Positions 8,254-17,208 of a stretch of DNA of 64,000 nt are shown one piece after another. The notes beneath the pieces were generated by a model. It was not told where the DNA came from and did not search any database. It was given only the letters and a program-made list of their open reading frames with translations. Every line of letters begins with the position of its first letter. Positions within the stretch are counted from its first letter, which is position 1. Source of the DNA: Caryophanales bacterium (GTDB taxonomy: Bacteria; Bacillota; Bacilli; Bacillales; Amphibacillaceae); NCBI GenBank assembly GCA_026168805.1, contig JAPFDS010000067.1, positions 1 to 64,000 of the forward strand, given 5' to 3'. A program made the translations under genes and the position numbers.

Positions 8254-10110
8254 TTAATCTACTTGTGGTTCTTCTTCAGTTACCCCGATATCATATCTGA
8301 ATAGATCTGAATCTGGATCTAATGAATAACCGACAACTCGTTTGTTTACTGGAACAATTTCAAGACCGAAGTTTAATGGGAATACTGGAACTTCTTCCAC
8401 CATTAAATCGTGCCAGTCTTTATATGCTTCTTTACGGAAATCTAAATCAAATGCTTCTTCAGAAAGTGCAGCTTGTAGTAGATCCTGGCTTTCTTCGTTG
8501 TCCCAACGCGCAAAGTTAAATCTTACGTTCTTACCATAAAGACCACTTGGGTCTACGTCAGAACCTGTACTCCATGCTCCACCGAAGATATCAACATTTG
8601 GATCATCCTCTTCATCACCGTTACCTACACGGTCATAAAAGTCATTGAACTGATATAGCTTATCATTGTATAACTCTACATTAACTCCAATTGCTTCCCA
8701 CATTTGAATTTGTAACTCAGCTAATGGTTCAGCAACTTCTCCTCCCGCTTGTGCGATAAAGTTAAAGGACATTTCGTTTCCGTCAAGATCTGTAAAGAAG
8801 TCATCATCGCCTCTTTCATATCCTGCTTCCTCTAATAATGCGATTGCAGCATCTGGATCATACTCATATCCTTCCCAAGTAGGGTCATGATATAAGCGGT
8901 GTCCTGGGTCAATAATGGAGTTTGCTTCCCAACGTAAACCGTGGTAGAACTGTTCTCCAATAATATCCCCATCTATCGCCATTGCCATTGCTTGACGTAG
9001 GGCCTTATCTTGTAAAGGTGTGTCGCGGTTCTCAACTACATGACCTTCATCAAAGTCCCACTCACCTAGTTTGAAACCAAGATATGAGAAATAGTTATCA
9101 TATGCAGCTAAAAACTCTACGTTTGATAAGTCTTCGTTATCCGGATACTGGTCTGCTGGGAAATCATTTACAATATCAACTTCACCAGTTGAGATTGCCT
9201 GAGAAACTGAAGATGTAGCAATCACTTTAAGTGTTACTTCATCTAGAGCTGGCTCTCCTCTCCAGTAATCTTCGTTTTTCGTATACGTTACAGACTCTCC
9301 TGGAACAATTGTTTCTACTTTATATGGTCCGATACCGATTGGGTTTTTACGTACTTCATCAGATGAATCCATATCAGCTACTTCCATGTCCCCAAAGATA
9401 TGTTTAGGTAATGCATACGACCAAATTCCACCTGCTAGTAATGATGGTGTTGCTTCTTTATACGTAATTTCTAATGTTTTATCATCAATAACTTCAATAC
9501 CAGAAATGTCGTCTGCTTCACCTTTATTATATTCTTCAATTCCTTCTACGTTTCGTAATGTTTCATCAAAGCGTGGACCAGTATAATCTTCATGACCAAT
9601 TACTTCATGAGCAAATTCCCAGTCTTCAGCTGTTACCGGTTCTCCATCATGCCAATTGACTTCGTCACGAATCGTAAGTGTAAATACCTTTCCTGAATCG
9701 TCATGCTCCCAAGTTGCGGCACCTTCTTGATCATATAAGAAGTCCCCGTCAACACTTAGAAGTGATTCATCAAACCAGTTAAGTACCTCAGCATCAGGCG
9801 CTCCTGAGTAAAAGTTAAAGTTTAAAGTACCTTCAAACGGATCATCATCAACGAGTCCAAAGGTTAAATGTCCACCTTCAATTGGTTCACCTGTGTTCGA
9901 AGGGTCATACTGAAATTGTGAAAGAATCTCTTCACCTTTATCTACTGGCTCTTCTGTATCTTCGCCATCATCTTCGCCATTTTCTTCTGACTTAGATGTG
10001 TCATCTGTACCTTCTGCGTCCCCTTCGTCATCACTACCACAAGCAACGAGTGCAAGTGTTAAGACAAGAAGCATAGCAACTAATAACTTATAAAATTTGT
10101 TGCTTTTCAT
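8254..10110 (-). CDS. oppA: OppA-type oligopeptide-binding lipoprotein
   Basis: This protein of 618 aa has a lipobox LALVAC (Cys24), a very acidic linker (residues ~26-60) and a SBP_bac_5 domain with the family pattern WHDGEPVTAEDWEF. It captures oligopeptides outside the membrane for the OppBCDF transporter. It is the last gene of the operon and is separated from oppC by 270 bases, which hold AT-rich DNA and could contain an extra promoter for the receptor, which is usually needed in excess. The high Asp/Glu content fits a salt- or alkali-tolerant host. Confidence 0.92.
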   Translation of the reverse strand: MKSNKFYKLLVAMLLVLTLALVACGSDDEGDAEGTDDTSKSEENGEDDGEDTEEPVDKGEEILSQFQYDPSNTGEPIEGGHLTFGLVDDDPFEGTLNFNFYSGAPDAEVLNWFDESLLSVDGDFLYDQEGAATWEHDDSGKVFTLTIRDEVNWHDGEPVTAEDWEFAHEVIGHEDYTGPRFDETLRNVEGIEEYNKGEADDISGIEVIDDKTLEITYKEATPSLLAGGIWSYALPKHIFGDMEVADMDSSDEVRKNPIGIGPYKVETIVPGESVTYTKNEDYWRGEPALDEVTLKVIATSSVSQAISTGEVDIVNDFPADQYPDNEDLSNVEFLAAYDNYFSYLGFKLGEWDFDEGHVVENRDTPLQDKALRQAMAMAIDGDIIGEQFYHGLRWEANSIIDPGHRLYHDPTWEGYEYDPDAAIALLEEAGYERGDDDFFTDLDGNEMSFNFIAQAGGEVAEPLAELQIQMWEAIGVNVELYNDKLYQFNDFYDRVGNGDEEDDPNVDIFGGAWSTGSDVDPSGLYGKNVRFNFARWDNEESQDLLQAALSEEAFDLDFRKEAYKDWHDLMVEEVPVFPLNFGLEIVPVNKRVVGYSLDPDSDLFRYDIGVTEEEPQVD

Positions 10111-10380
10111 ACTAAAATAACCTCCCTTAGTTATTTAAAATTGTGCGCTACTTATCATTTTTGCAGCGACTTTATATATTAAGCATCCAAAGCACCTATA
10201 TTTGGTGAATTGAATGTTAATAACAAGTTAAATGTTTGTTACCTTTTTTACCCTATAAAAAATTTTCTGAATTTAAGACACAGGAAGATTAAACAAAATG
10301 TGTAATCCTCCTATACTACTATACTAAATTTTTAGAAAAAAGCAAGCTTTTAAATAATTGAAAATTTTTATTTTTCTGTT

Positions 10381-11292
10381 TTATGTTCCTCTACGTTGCT
10401 GCGCATCAGCTGCTCTCTTCAGCGCTTCACCTACGTTACGAACACTTAACATAAGTAGCAAAATTAAGATAGCCGCTGGAGCCCATACCCACCAACGTTT
10501 TTCTAAAGTCGTAGGGTTTGTTGCATAGCTTAATAGTGTCCCTAAGCTCGGTGTACTTTCTGGAAACCCGAATCCTAAGAAAGAAAGCCCAGATTCAATT
10601 CCAATATTCGATGCCAAACTTAAAGTCATATTTACGATGATAATAGACGTTATATTTGGAAACACATGAGAAAACATAATCGTAATGTTTGATGTCCCCA
10701 ATGTTTTTGAAGCATTTACATAATCTAATTCCCTTTCCTGTAACGCCTTGGAACGAACTAGCCTTGCGATCCCCATCCACAAAAATGCTGTCATGATCAG
10801 TGAGAATGAGGTAATTGTATATTTTGGCACAAGTGAAACGAAAATAATTACAATCATTAAGAATGGTAGGATTAGAAAGAAATCTAATACACGCATTAAT
10901 ACGTTATCTGTGTGCCCACCAAAGTATCCTGACACAAGGCCAACTAACACACCAATTGTACCACTCATGGCCGTGACAAGAATACCGATTACTAACGAGT
11001 TTCTCGTACCATAGATTAACTGTCCAAATATCTCTCTCCCACCTGTATCAGTCCCTAGTATATGTTCACTAGACGGAGGCAAAAACCTTGATAATGGGTC
11101 GATTTTAGTTATTTCATCTAAATCAAGCAACGCCGAACCAATAAAAACGGTTAATGTTACTAATACGAAAAATATCAGCGAACCTAGTGCCAGTTTGTCA
11201 CGGAGAATTTCTATCCAAAAAACCCGAAGCCCCGAAGGACTTATATTCGAATCTTCATTTTGTTCAGTAGTTTCCACTACTTCCTTCGCCAT
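10381..11292 (-). CDS. oppC: OppC-type peptide ABC transporter permease
   Basis: This inner-membrane permease has about 303 aa. The ATG at 11292 is preferred over an in-frame GTG at 11301 because GAGGTG lies 6 bases before it. The BPD_transp_1 domain has the coupling-helix motif ERELDYVNASKTLG, and the N-terminal segment carries PPSSEHILGTDTGGREIF, typical of OppC/DppC. It forms the pore together with OppB. It is followed by oppA and preceded by oppB with a 35-base gap. Confidence 0.93.
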   Translation of the reverse strand: MAKEVVETTEQNEDSNISPSGLRVFWIEILRDKLALGSLIFFVLVTLTVFIGSALLDLDEITKIDPLSRFLPPSSEHILGTDTGGREIFGQLIYGTRNSLVIGILVTAMSGTIGVLVGLVSGYFGGHTDNVLMRVLDFFLILPFLMIVIIFVSLVPKYTITSFSLIMTAFLWMGIARLVRSKALQERELDYVNASKTLGTSNITIMFSHVFPNITSIIIVNMTLSLASNIGIESGLSFLGFGFPESTPSLGTLLSYATNPTTLEKRWWVWAPAAILILLLMLSVRNVGEALKRAADAQQRRGT

Positions 11293-11327
11293 ATTTACCA
11301 CCTCAAACTTCTTTTGAATAGTTCATT

Positions 11328-12290
11328 TTATTTGATCCGAATTCTTGGGTCTACAATACTCAAAGTAATATCTGATAACAATGTACCTACAACAGCTGCA
11401 ATACCGTATAAGAGAACTAATGATGTAACAACACTGTAATCACGAAGCTGAATCACTTCTAGAAATAACTGCCCCATTCCTGGATAACCATAAATCATCT
11501 CAACGAATATCGTTCCACTAATTAAATTTACAACTTCATATCCAAAAAATGCAGCAATCGGAAGTAGCGAGTTTCTTAAAATATGACGATTATATACTCT
11601 TGATTCCGAAGCACCCTTTGCTCTAGCGGTTGTAATGAAATCTTTTTGTTTCGTATCAATAATTTCACTTCGTAAGTACTGCACGGTTCCTACAACACCT
11701 ATTAAGGCTAACGATATGGAGGGCAGCAATAAGTGCTTAAATCTACTCATCACATATTCTAGTGATCCTGGCTCCATACCAGGTGCGACACTTCCGCTCG
11801 TTGGGAACCACCCGAAGTGATAACCGAATACCCACAGCATCACGAGTGCGAAAATAAATAGTGGGGTTGCAAATCCTAAATATGTATATCCGGTAATGGC
11901 GTGGTCAAGAATTGAGTCGTTATATCGACCACTTATAATTCCTAATGGTACAGAAATAACATAAATTAATATGACTGAAAATAATGATAACCATACTGTG
12001 TTTTTTAACCTTTGTCCGATTAGCTCAGTTACTGGCATTTTATAGGTAAACGACTGTCCAAGGTCCCCCTTAGATAGATCAACTACCCAATTCCCGTATT
12101 GTTGATACCACGGATCATTCCATCCTAACTTTTCACGAATATTATCTATCGATTCTTGGGAAGCATCTGGGTCAAGTTGCCCTGTCAAAGCATCACCTGG
12201 CATCATTTTTGCCAATACAAACACGAGTACACTTAAAAGAATGATTTGGGGAATAACAATGAGCATTCTTCTAATCGTAAACTTCCACAT
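11328..12290 (-). CDS. oppB: OppB-type peptide ABC transporter permease
   Basis: This protein of 320 aa has six predicted membrane segments and the BPD_transp_1 coupling motif TTARAKGASESRV. The N-terminal TIRRMLIVIPQIILLSVLVF and the C-terminal DPRIRIK are typical of OppB/DppB. The ATG follows AGGGGTTGATTTGTT. The gene starts 6 bases after oppF and is clearly co-transcribed. Confidence 0.93.
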   Translation of the reverse strand: MWKFTIRRMLIVIPQIILLSVLVFVLAKMMPGDALTGQLDPDASQESIDNIREKLGWNDPWYQQYGNWVVDLSKGDLGQSFTYKMPVTELIGQRLKNTVWLSLFSVILIYVISVPLGIISGRYNDSILDHAITGYTYLGFATPLFIFALVMLWVFGYHFGWFPTSGSVAPGMEPGSLEYVMSRFKHLLLPSISLALIGVVGTVQYLRSEIIDTKQKDFITTARAKGASESRVYNRHILRNSLLPIAAFFGYEVVNLISGTIFVEMIYGYPGMGQLFLEVIQLRDYSVVTSLVLLYGIAAVVGTLLSDITLSIVDPRIRIK

Positions 12291-12296
12291 AACAAA

Positions 12297-13229
12297 TCAA
12301 CCCCTCTCAGGCAAAGCTACTAAGTGCGTGTCCGATATTGGTTGCAATTGGTAGGCAAGGCCATGTTCATCAAAGTATTTATTGTAAGCTTCATTCCACT
12401 CCACTTCTACTTCTTGTCTAATATCAAAAGAAGCGTCTCGTTGTTTTGGATCAATATCTGGTATTGCCGCAACAAGTCTTTTCGTGTATATATGTTGTGG
12501 GTTATGGAAGATGTCATCCGTTGTTCCTTCTTCTACGAATCTACCTTTGTACATAATTCCAATCCGCTCACACATATGTCTAATGACACCTAAATCATGA
12601 CTAATAAATAATAGTGTTAAATCTAATTCTTTTTGAATATCTTGTAAAAAGTTTAGTACTTGTGCTTGAACCGACACGTCAAGTGCTGAAACAGGCTCAT
12701 CTGCAATAATTAATTTTGGCTTTAGTGCAATGGCACGAGCAATTCCAATTCGTTGTCGTTGTCCACCAGAGAACTGGTGAGGATACTTTAAAATACTTTC
12801 TGGACTCAAACCTACTAATTCTAATAATTCTTGCACGCGCTTTCTTTCTTCTGCTTTCGATAGTCGTTCAAAGTTTCTGAGAGGTTCTGCAATAATATCT
12901 AAGACTCTCTTCCTCCCATTAAGCGAGGAATAAGGGTCTTGAAAAATCATCTGAACATCTTTATGTAGTCCCGATTTCCGCTTTCCGAAATTCATAATCT
13001 GTTTATCTTCAAAAAAGACCTTTCCTGTGGTCATATGATTCAAGCCAACTACCGCTCTTCCTGTAGTTGTTTTTCCAGACCCTGATTCTCCTACCAGGCC
13101 ATATGTAGTTCCTTTTTCAATTTCTAGGGAGACACCATCAACCGCTTTCACATGATCGACTGTACGTCCAAAAATCCCACCTTTAATAGGAAAATGAACC
13201 CGTAAATCTTCAATTCTGAGAATTGACAT
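12297..13229 (-). CDS. oppF: OppF-type peptide ABC transporter ATPase
   Basis: This cytosolic ATPase of 310 aa has Walker A GESGSGKTT, Q-loop IFQDPYSSLN, signature SGGQRQR, Walker B LIIADEPVSALD and the C-terminal oligo_HPY region (HIYTKRLVAAIP). It energises peptide uptake together with OppD. Its ATG overlaps the oppD stop (TAATG), so the two are probably translationally coupled. Confidence 0.94.
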   Translation of the reverse strand: MSILRIEDLRVHFPIKGGIFGRTVDHVKAVDGVSLEIEKGTTYGLVGESGSGKTTTGRAVVGLNHMTTGKVFFEDKQIMNFGKRKSGLHKDVQMIFQDPYSSLNGRKRVLDIIAEPLRNFERLSKAEERKRVQELLELVGLSPESILKYPHQFSGGQRQRIGIARAIALKPKLIIADEPVSALDVSVQAQVLNFLQDIQKELDLTLLFISHDLGVIRHMCERIGIMYKGRFVEEGTTDDIFHNPQHIYTKRLVAAIPDIDPKQRDASFDIRQEVEVEWNEAYNKYFDEHGLAYQLQPISDTHLVALPERG

Positions 13230-14233
13230 TAGTATGCCCCCTTCTTCTTGTCCTCAGGGAAATAAAAGTTCTTATAACATGTACATCGCACGAAATGTCC
13301 TGGTTTCACTTCTTGCAATTCAGGATGTTCAGCATGTTCTGAATCCTCTATCCAAGGAATACGTTCTTTGAATCGACATCCTTCTCTTGGTAAAAACTGT
13401 AGTGCAGGAACAATTCCCTGAATAACGTGTAGTTTTTGAGAATGTTTCTCTGTACTTGGTACTGAGCTGATTAATGAACGTGTGTATGGATGTAGAGGTT
13501 GTTCAAATAATGTTTCTACATCAACAATTTCAACAATTTGCCCTGCATACATAACCGCTACACGATCTGCCATTTCAGCAACAACACCTAAGTCATGTGT
13601 AATCAAAACAATCCCTGCGTTCATATCATTCTTTAACTCTCTAATTAAATCTAAAATTTGTGATTGAATCGTCGCATCAAGTGCGGTTGTTGGTTCATCC
13701 GCAATAAGCACTTCAGGTTCATTCGCAATTGCAATGGAGATGATGACACGCTGACGCATTCCACCAGATAATTCGTGTGGATACTGTCCGTATACATGTT
13801 CAGAACGTGAAATCCCTACTTTATCCAACAATCCGAGTACCTTCTTCTTTCGCTGTGCTTTTGACATCGAGCTATTATGCAAGAAAATAGCTTCACCGAT
13901 TTGATCCCCAATGGTCATTAATGGATTCAGTGCTGTTAATGGGTCTTGGAAGATCATTCCTAAATCCTTCCCACGTAAAGCATTCCATCTGCGCGGGGAA
14001 ACGTTTACAAGATTTTCATCTTTATATAGAATTTCTCCTTCAACTTTTGCACGCGTATGTAACCCCATAACAGAAAAAGCTAACGCACTCTTCCCACAAC
14101 CTGACTCTCCGACAATAGCTAAAACCTCATTTTTCTTTACACTTAATGACACATCATCTACAGCAGCATGATATTCGTTATTAATACTAAAAGAGGTTTT
14201 TAAGTTTTTAATATCGATTAATGTTTCTGCCAA
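13229..14233 (-). CDS. oppD: OppD-type peptide ABC transporter ATPase
   Basis: This ATPase has 334 aa from a TTG at 14233 (MAETLIDIKNL), chosen because GGGGG lies 6 bases upstream and the family starts here; an in-frame ATG at 14269 would add 12 residues without a ribosome site. Motifs are Walker A GESGCGKSA, IFQDPLTALNP, SGGMRQR, ADEPTTALD, HDLGVVAE and a C-terminal oligo_HPY region with LPREGCRF. It is the first gene of the five-gene opp operon. The Cys residues near the C-terminus are of the type found in dipeptide/oligopeptide ATPases with a possible Fe-S cluster. Confidence 0.92.
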   Translation of the reverse strand: MAETLIDIKNLKTSFSINNEYHAAVDDVSLSVKKNEVLAIVGESGCGKSALAFSVMGLHTRAKVEGEILYKDENLVNVSPRRWNALRGKDLGMIFQDPLTALNPLMTIGDQIGEAIFLHNSSMSKAQRKKKVLGLLDKVGISRSEHVYGQYPHELSGGMRQRVIISIAIANEPEVLIADEPTTALDATIQSQILDLIRELKNDMNAGIVLITHDLGVVAEMADRVAVMYAGQIVEIVDVETLFEQPLHPYTRSLISSVPSTEKHSQKLHVIQGIVPALQFLPREGCRFKERIPWIEDSEHAEHPELQEVKPGHFVRCTCYKNFYFPEDKKKGAY

Positions 14234-14408
14234 AACAATCCCCCATCTCGCAGTTGTTAGCGTTTTCATTTTTATATCTTAAGAAAATCTTTTTTCTTAC
14301 CCACGCATAAAATTTCGTTCTTTGAAATCAGATGTATGTAAAAAGATTTGTCTAAGATGCTAATTCAACTTTGGTAGCTTTTTTATTTATGTGAATCGAA
14401 GTGCCTAA

Positions 14409-14437
14409 AGTATATAACAGGTTTCTTCAATAATCAA
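14409..14437 (-). promoter_or_regulatory. Predicted opp operon promoter
   Basis: On the minus strand TTGATT (14437-14432) and TATACT (14414-14409) are 17 bases apart. This leaves a ~170-base AT-rich leader before oppD in which I see no clear riboswitch or attenuator. The rest of the gap 14234-14781 is AT-rich divergent promoter DNA. Confidence 0.55.
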
Positions 14438-14733
14438 GTGCTTTTTAAACATTTTTTTGTATTATAAACGCTTTGTTTACTTTAGACACTTTTTATTAAT
14501 CTGTATTCTATCTAATAGTGCGCAATTGTCTGTTTTTTCTTCCTATTAAACAATTCGTAATTATTCGCTCTTTTATAATAATACACCTTATGTAAATAAG
14601 TCAATAAAAATTATAATTATACAATTATTTTAAACATATAGAATCGTGTGTGATTACTTTTCACTACAAAGAAATGCAATATATTTCGCTGGTTTTCTTT
14701 TCTCTTAACTCTTTCCCGATCTTTTGCTATTGT

Positions 14734-14742
14734 TGCTATAAT
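14734..14742 (+). promoter_or_regulatory. Predicted extended -10 promoter of fetA
   Basis: TGCTATAAT is a perfect extended -10 box. It ends 39 bases before the fetA start codon. No good -35 is visible, which is usual for this promoter class. Confidence 0.5.
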
Positions 14743-14781
14743 TCCTTTGTAAGATTTACACCAAAGATGAGGAGAATGTAC

Positions 14782-15441
14782 ATGTTCAAACTAGAAAATG
14801 TCACATATAAAGATGTGCTAGACATCCCTGAACTCTCCATTTCAGCCGGTGCAATTACATGCATCATCGGGAAAAGTGGAAGTGGAAAAACAACGCTTGT
14901 AAAACTATTAAATGGGCTCATTAGTCCAACTGAGGGAACCATTTATGTAGAGAATGAAGATATAAAGGAAATGTCGATGGTTCAATTACGTAGACGTGTA
15001 TCGATGCTCCAACAATCCCCTTCCATTTATGAAGGTACATTAAGAGAAAACCTACAAATTGGGCGATTTTTTTCAGAGTTAGAACCTGCTTCAGATGATG
15101 AAATACTTGATGTGCTTGAAGTTGTGAATTTAGATAAAGATCTAGATCAAGACGCAAGTAAATTATCTGGCGGAGAAAAGCAACGCCTCACACTTGCGCG
15201 CATGCTTTTATTACCAGCAGACGTTCTCATACTAGATGAACCAACAGCTTCTTTGGATGAAGAATCAGCGCATACCATTATGAGTCGCGTTTTGCAGCAT
15301 TGTATAGACGAGAACAAATCTGTCATTATGATTACGCATGCAGATGAGATTGTAAAGTCTTTTGCGGAACATCTTATTGAATTAAAAGACGGTAAAGTCA
15401 GTCGAGATGAGAGGGTGGAGCCAACATGGACTCAGAAATAA
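14782..15441 (+). CDS. fetA: FetA (YbbL) ABC exporter ATPase
   Basis: The ATPase has 219 aa from the ATG at 14782, chosen because GAGGAG lies 8 bases upstream; the longer in-frame extension has no ribosome site and begins before the promoter. It has Walker A GKSGSGKTT (30-38), LQQSPSIYEGTLREN, LSGGEKQR and LILDEPTASLDEES. With the next gene it forms a FetAB transporter, in E. coli linked to iron export and oxidative-stress tolerance. The gene overlaps fetB by 16 bases. Confidence 0.88.
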   Translation: MFKLENVTYKDVLDIPELSISAGAITCIIGKSGSGKTTLVKLLNGLISPTEGTIYVENEDIKEMSMVQLRRRVSMLQQSPSIYEGTLRENLQIGRFFSELEPASDDEILDVLEVVNLDKDLDQDASKLSGGEKQRLTLARMLLLPADVLILDEPTASLDEESAHTIMSRVLQHCIDENKSVIMITHADEIVKSFAEHLIELKDGKVSRDERVEPTWTQK

Positions 15442-16214
15442 TTGAAATTGAATGGTGGAGACTGATTCTTGCATATATATTTGTCGTTGTTTTAATCGTC
15501 ATATTAAAATGGCGTTCCATTAAGCGAGAAAAGGACGTGCTCATCGCAACCATTCGGATGTCCGTCCAACTCGTCATTGCGGGGTTTATTTTGGAATATA
15601 TTTTTAAAAATGACCATCCGCTTGTGACCATTGGAGTGCTTGCAATTATGGTTGCATTCGCTATTTATACGGCCATTAAGCGAGTGAAACATAACGTTCC
15701 GCTTCAAATGAAAAAGCTAATTGCCATTTCTCTCACGATTGGTGTCGTCGTTAGTCTCTCCTATTTCATATTTGTCGTCATTGGTTTGTCTCCATGGTAT
15801 AAAGCGACCTATGTTATTCCAATCGCTGGAATGATTGTTGGAAATGCCATGACAGGCATTACGCTTGGGGTAAACACGTATATGAATGAGATGTCTTCCC
15901 AAAAGCAACTCGTTGAAGGCGCGCTGATGCTAGGAGCAACGCCAAAAGAAGCCACTCGAGAAATTGCCAACCGTGCCTTTGATGCTGCTATGACACCAAT
16001 CCTTAATAATATGATTGGAATGGGAATTGTCTTCTTACCAGGAATGATGACCGGTCAGATTCTTGGTGGAGCATCCCCACTCGTGTCGATTAATTATCAA
16101 ATTGCGATTATGCTTGGGATTTTAGGTGCTGTCGCATTGTCTGTCATTGTATTTGCTGTTCTTGGATATAAGACATTTTTCAATGAGCGAGATCAGCTGA
16201 TTGATATGCAATAG
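15426..16214 (+). CDS. fetB: FetB (YbbM, UPF0014) ABC exporter permease
   Basis: This membrane protein of 262 aa has about seven transmembrane segments. The UPF0014 signature region IVGNAMTGITLGVNTY and the LPGMMTGQILGGASPL segment are characteristic. The start codon lies inside the fetA 3' end with GGTGGAGCC before it. It is predicted to be the membrane half of the FetAB metal exporter. A long hairpin repeat array begins 16 bases after its stop. Confidence 0.9.
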   Translation: MDSEIIEIEWWRLILAYIFVVVLIVILKWRSIKREKDVLIATIRMSVQLVIAGFILEYIFKNDHPLVTIGVLAIMVAFAIYTAIKRVKHNVPLQMKKLIAISLTIGVVVSLSYFIFVVIGLSPWYKATYVIPIAGMIVGNAMTGITLGVNTYMNEMSSQKQLVEGALMLGATPKEATREIANRAFDAAMTPILNNMIGMGIVFLPGMMTGQILGGASPLVSINYQIAIMLGILGAVALSVIVFAVLGYKTFFNERDQLIDMQ

Positions 16215-16230
16215 AGGATGTTGAATTTGT

Positions 16231-16691
16231 CTCATGACTTGAAATTGTGAGAATAACTAGATCACAGGTCATGAGGTGAGTTCTCATGACATCAAAATGC
16301 GCAAATTCATGGAGGAAGTGTTATGAGGGAGGCTCTCATGACTTCAAAATGATTAAAACTCATGATGAAACGTCATGAGAACGCATCTCATGACATCAAA
16401 ACGATTAAAACACTAGACGAAGCGTCATGAGGGAGGCTTTCATGACTTCAAAACGATTAAATCTCATGATGAAACGTCATGAGCGCGCCTCTCATGACTT
16501 CAAAATGATAAAAACTCATGATGAAACGTCATGAGCGCGCCTCTCATGACTTCAAAACGATTAAAACTCATGATGAAACGTCATGAGAACGCCTCTCATG
16601 ACTTCAAAACGATTAAAACTCACGGCGAAGCGTCATGAGGGATGCTCTCATGACATCAAAATGATTAAAACACCGAGCAAATCGTCATGAA
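16231..16691. repeat. Tandem array of nine hairpin units, exact 52-bp period
   Basis: Units begin at 16231, 16283, 16335, 16387, 16439, 16491, 16543, 16595 and 16647, always 52 bases apart. Each starts with CTCATGAC and, about 45 bases later, ends with the reverse complement GTCATGAG, so every unit can fold as one hairpin. The middle is conserved (TCAAAACGATTAAAACTCAT) and a 7-base linker separates units. Units 5-7 are nearly identical; units 1, 2 and 9 have diverged. No unique spacers occur, so it is not CRISPR. It fills the gap between convergent fetB and the DCC gene. Confidence 0.9.
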
Positions 16692-16698
16692 AAAGATA

Positions 16699-17106
16699 TC
16701 AATCTGGGCTTTCCTCATCCAACATCCGCTTCCGCATCTCCGGTGTTGGAATCGGGCAAGCGCCCTTTTTCCCGAATAATTTCGTTCGATTATTCGCAAT
16801 CACCCGGTACACAGCATCTCGAATGGGTTTTGGAATGACAATCCCTATATATAAAATCTTCCACAGTCCTTTTAATCGTTTAGCAACACGTAATCCTGCA
16901 GTCGATTCATCATACAACCGCCCATTCTCAATTAAAATAAAACTATCAGACGACGACGGAAGTTCATATTCTTTCCGTAATCGTTCGCCGATCCGCCCAT
17001 CTAACGAGGCAAATGAAAATATAGCCGTAGGGTCCCGCTTAATAATAAACTGCACACTTTTATTACAAAAATGACAATCTCCATCAAACAAAACAATTGC
17101 GCCCAT
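16699..17106 (-). CDS. DCC-family (DUF393) thiol-disulfide oxidoreductase-like protein
   Basis: This small soluble protein of 135 aa has FDGDCHFCNKSV at residues 7-18, the DxDCxxC motif that names the DCC family (YuxK type), followed by FASLDG and later LWKILYIG and ANNRTKLFG. The family has a thioredoxin-like fold and is thought to act in thiol redox reactions, with substrates unknown. The ATG follows GGGGGC. It stands alone between a repeat array and the Bce module. Confidence 0.88.
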   Translation of the reverse strand: MGAIVLFDGDCHFCNKSVQFIIKRDPTAIFSFASLDGRIGERLRKEYELPSSSDSFILIENGRLYDESTAGLRVAKRLKGLWKILYIGIVIPKPIRDAVYRVIANNRTKLFGKKGACPIPTPEMRKRMLDEESPD

Positions 17107-17208
17107 TCATATGCCCCCTTTTACATTCATTATAAATGAACATCCATCCGAAATACACCCATCCAACCTCATCGTAAAAACAGGAATGCATATGCACTCC
17201 TGTTTTAC

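Noticed and set aside
16231-16691. Tandem array considered as CRISPR
   Set aside because: Whole 52-base units are conserved with no unique spacers, there are no cas genes, and linkers are only 7 bases.
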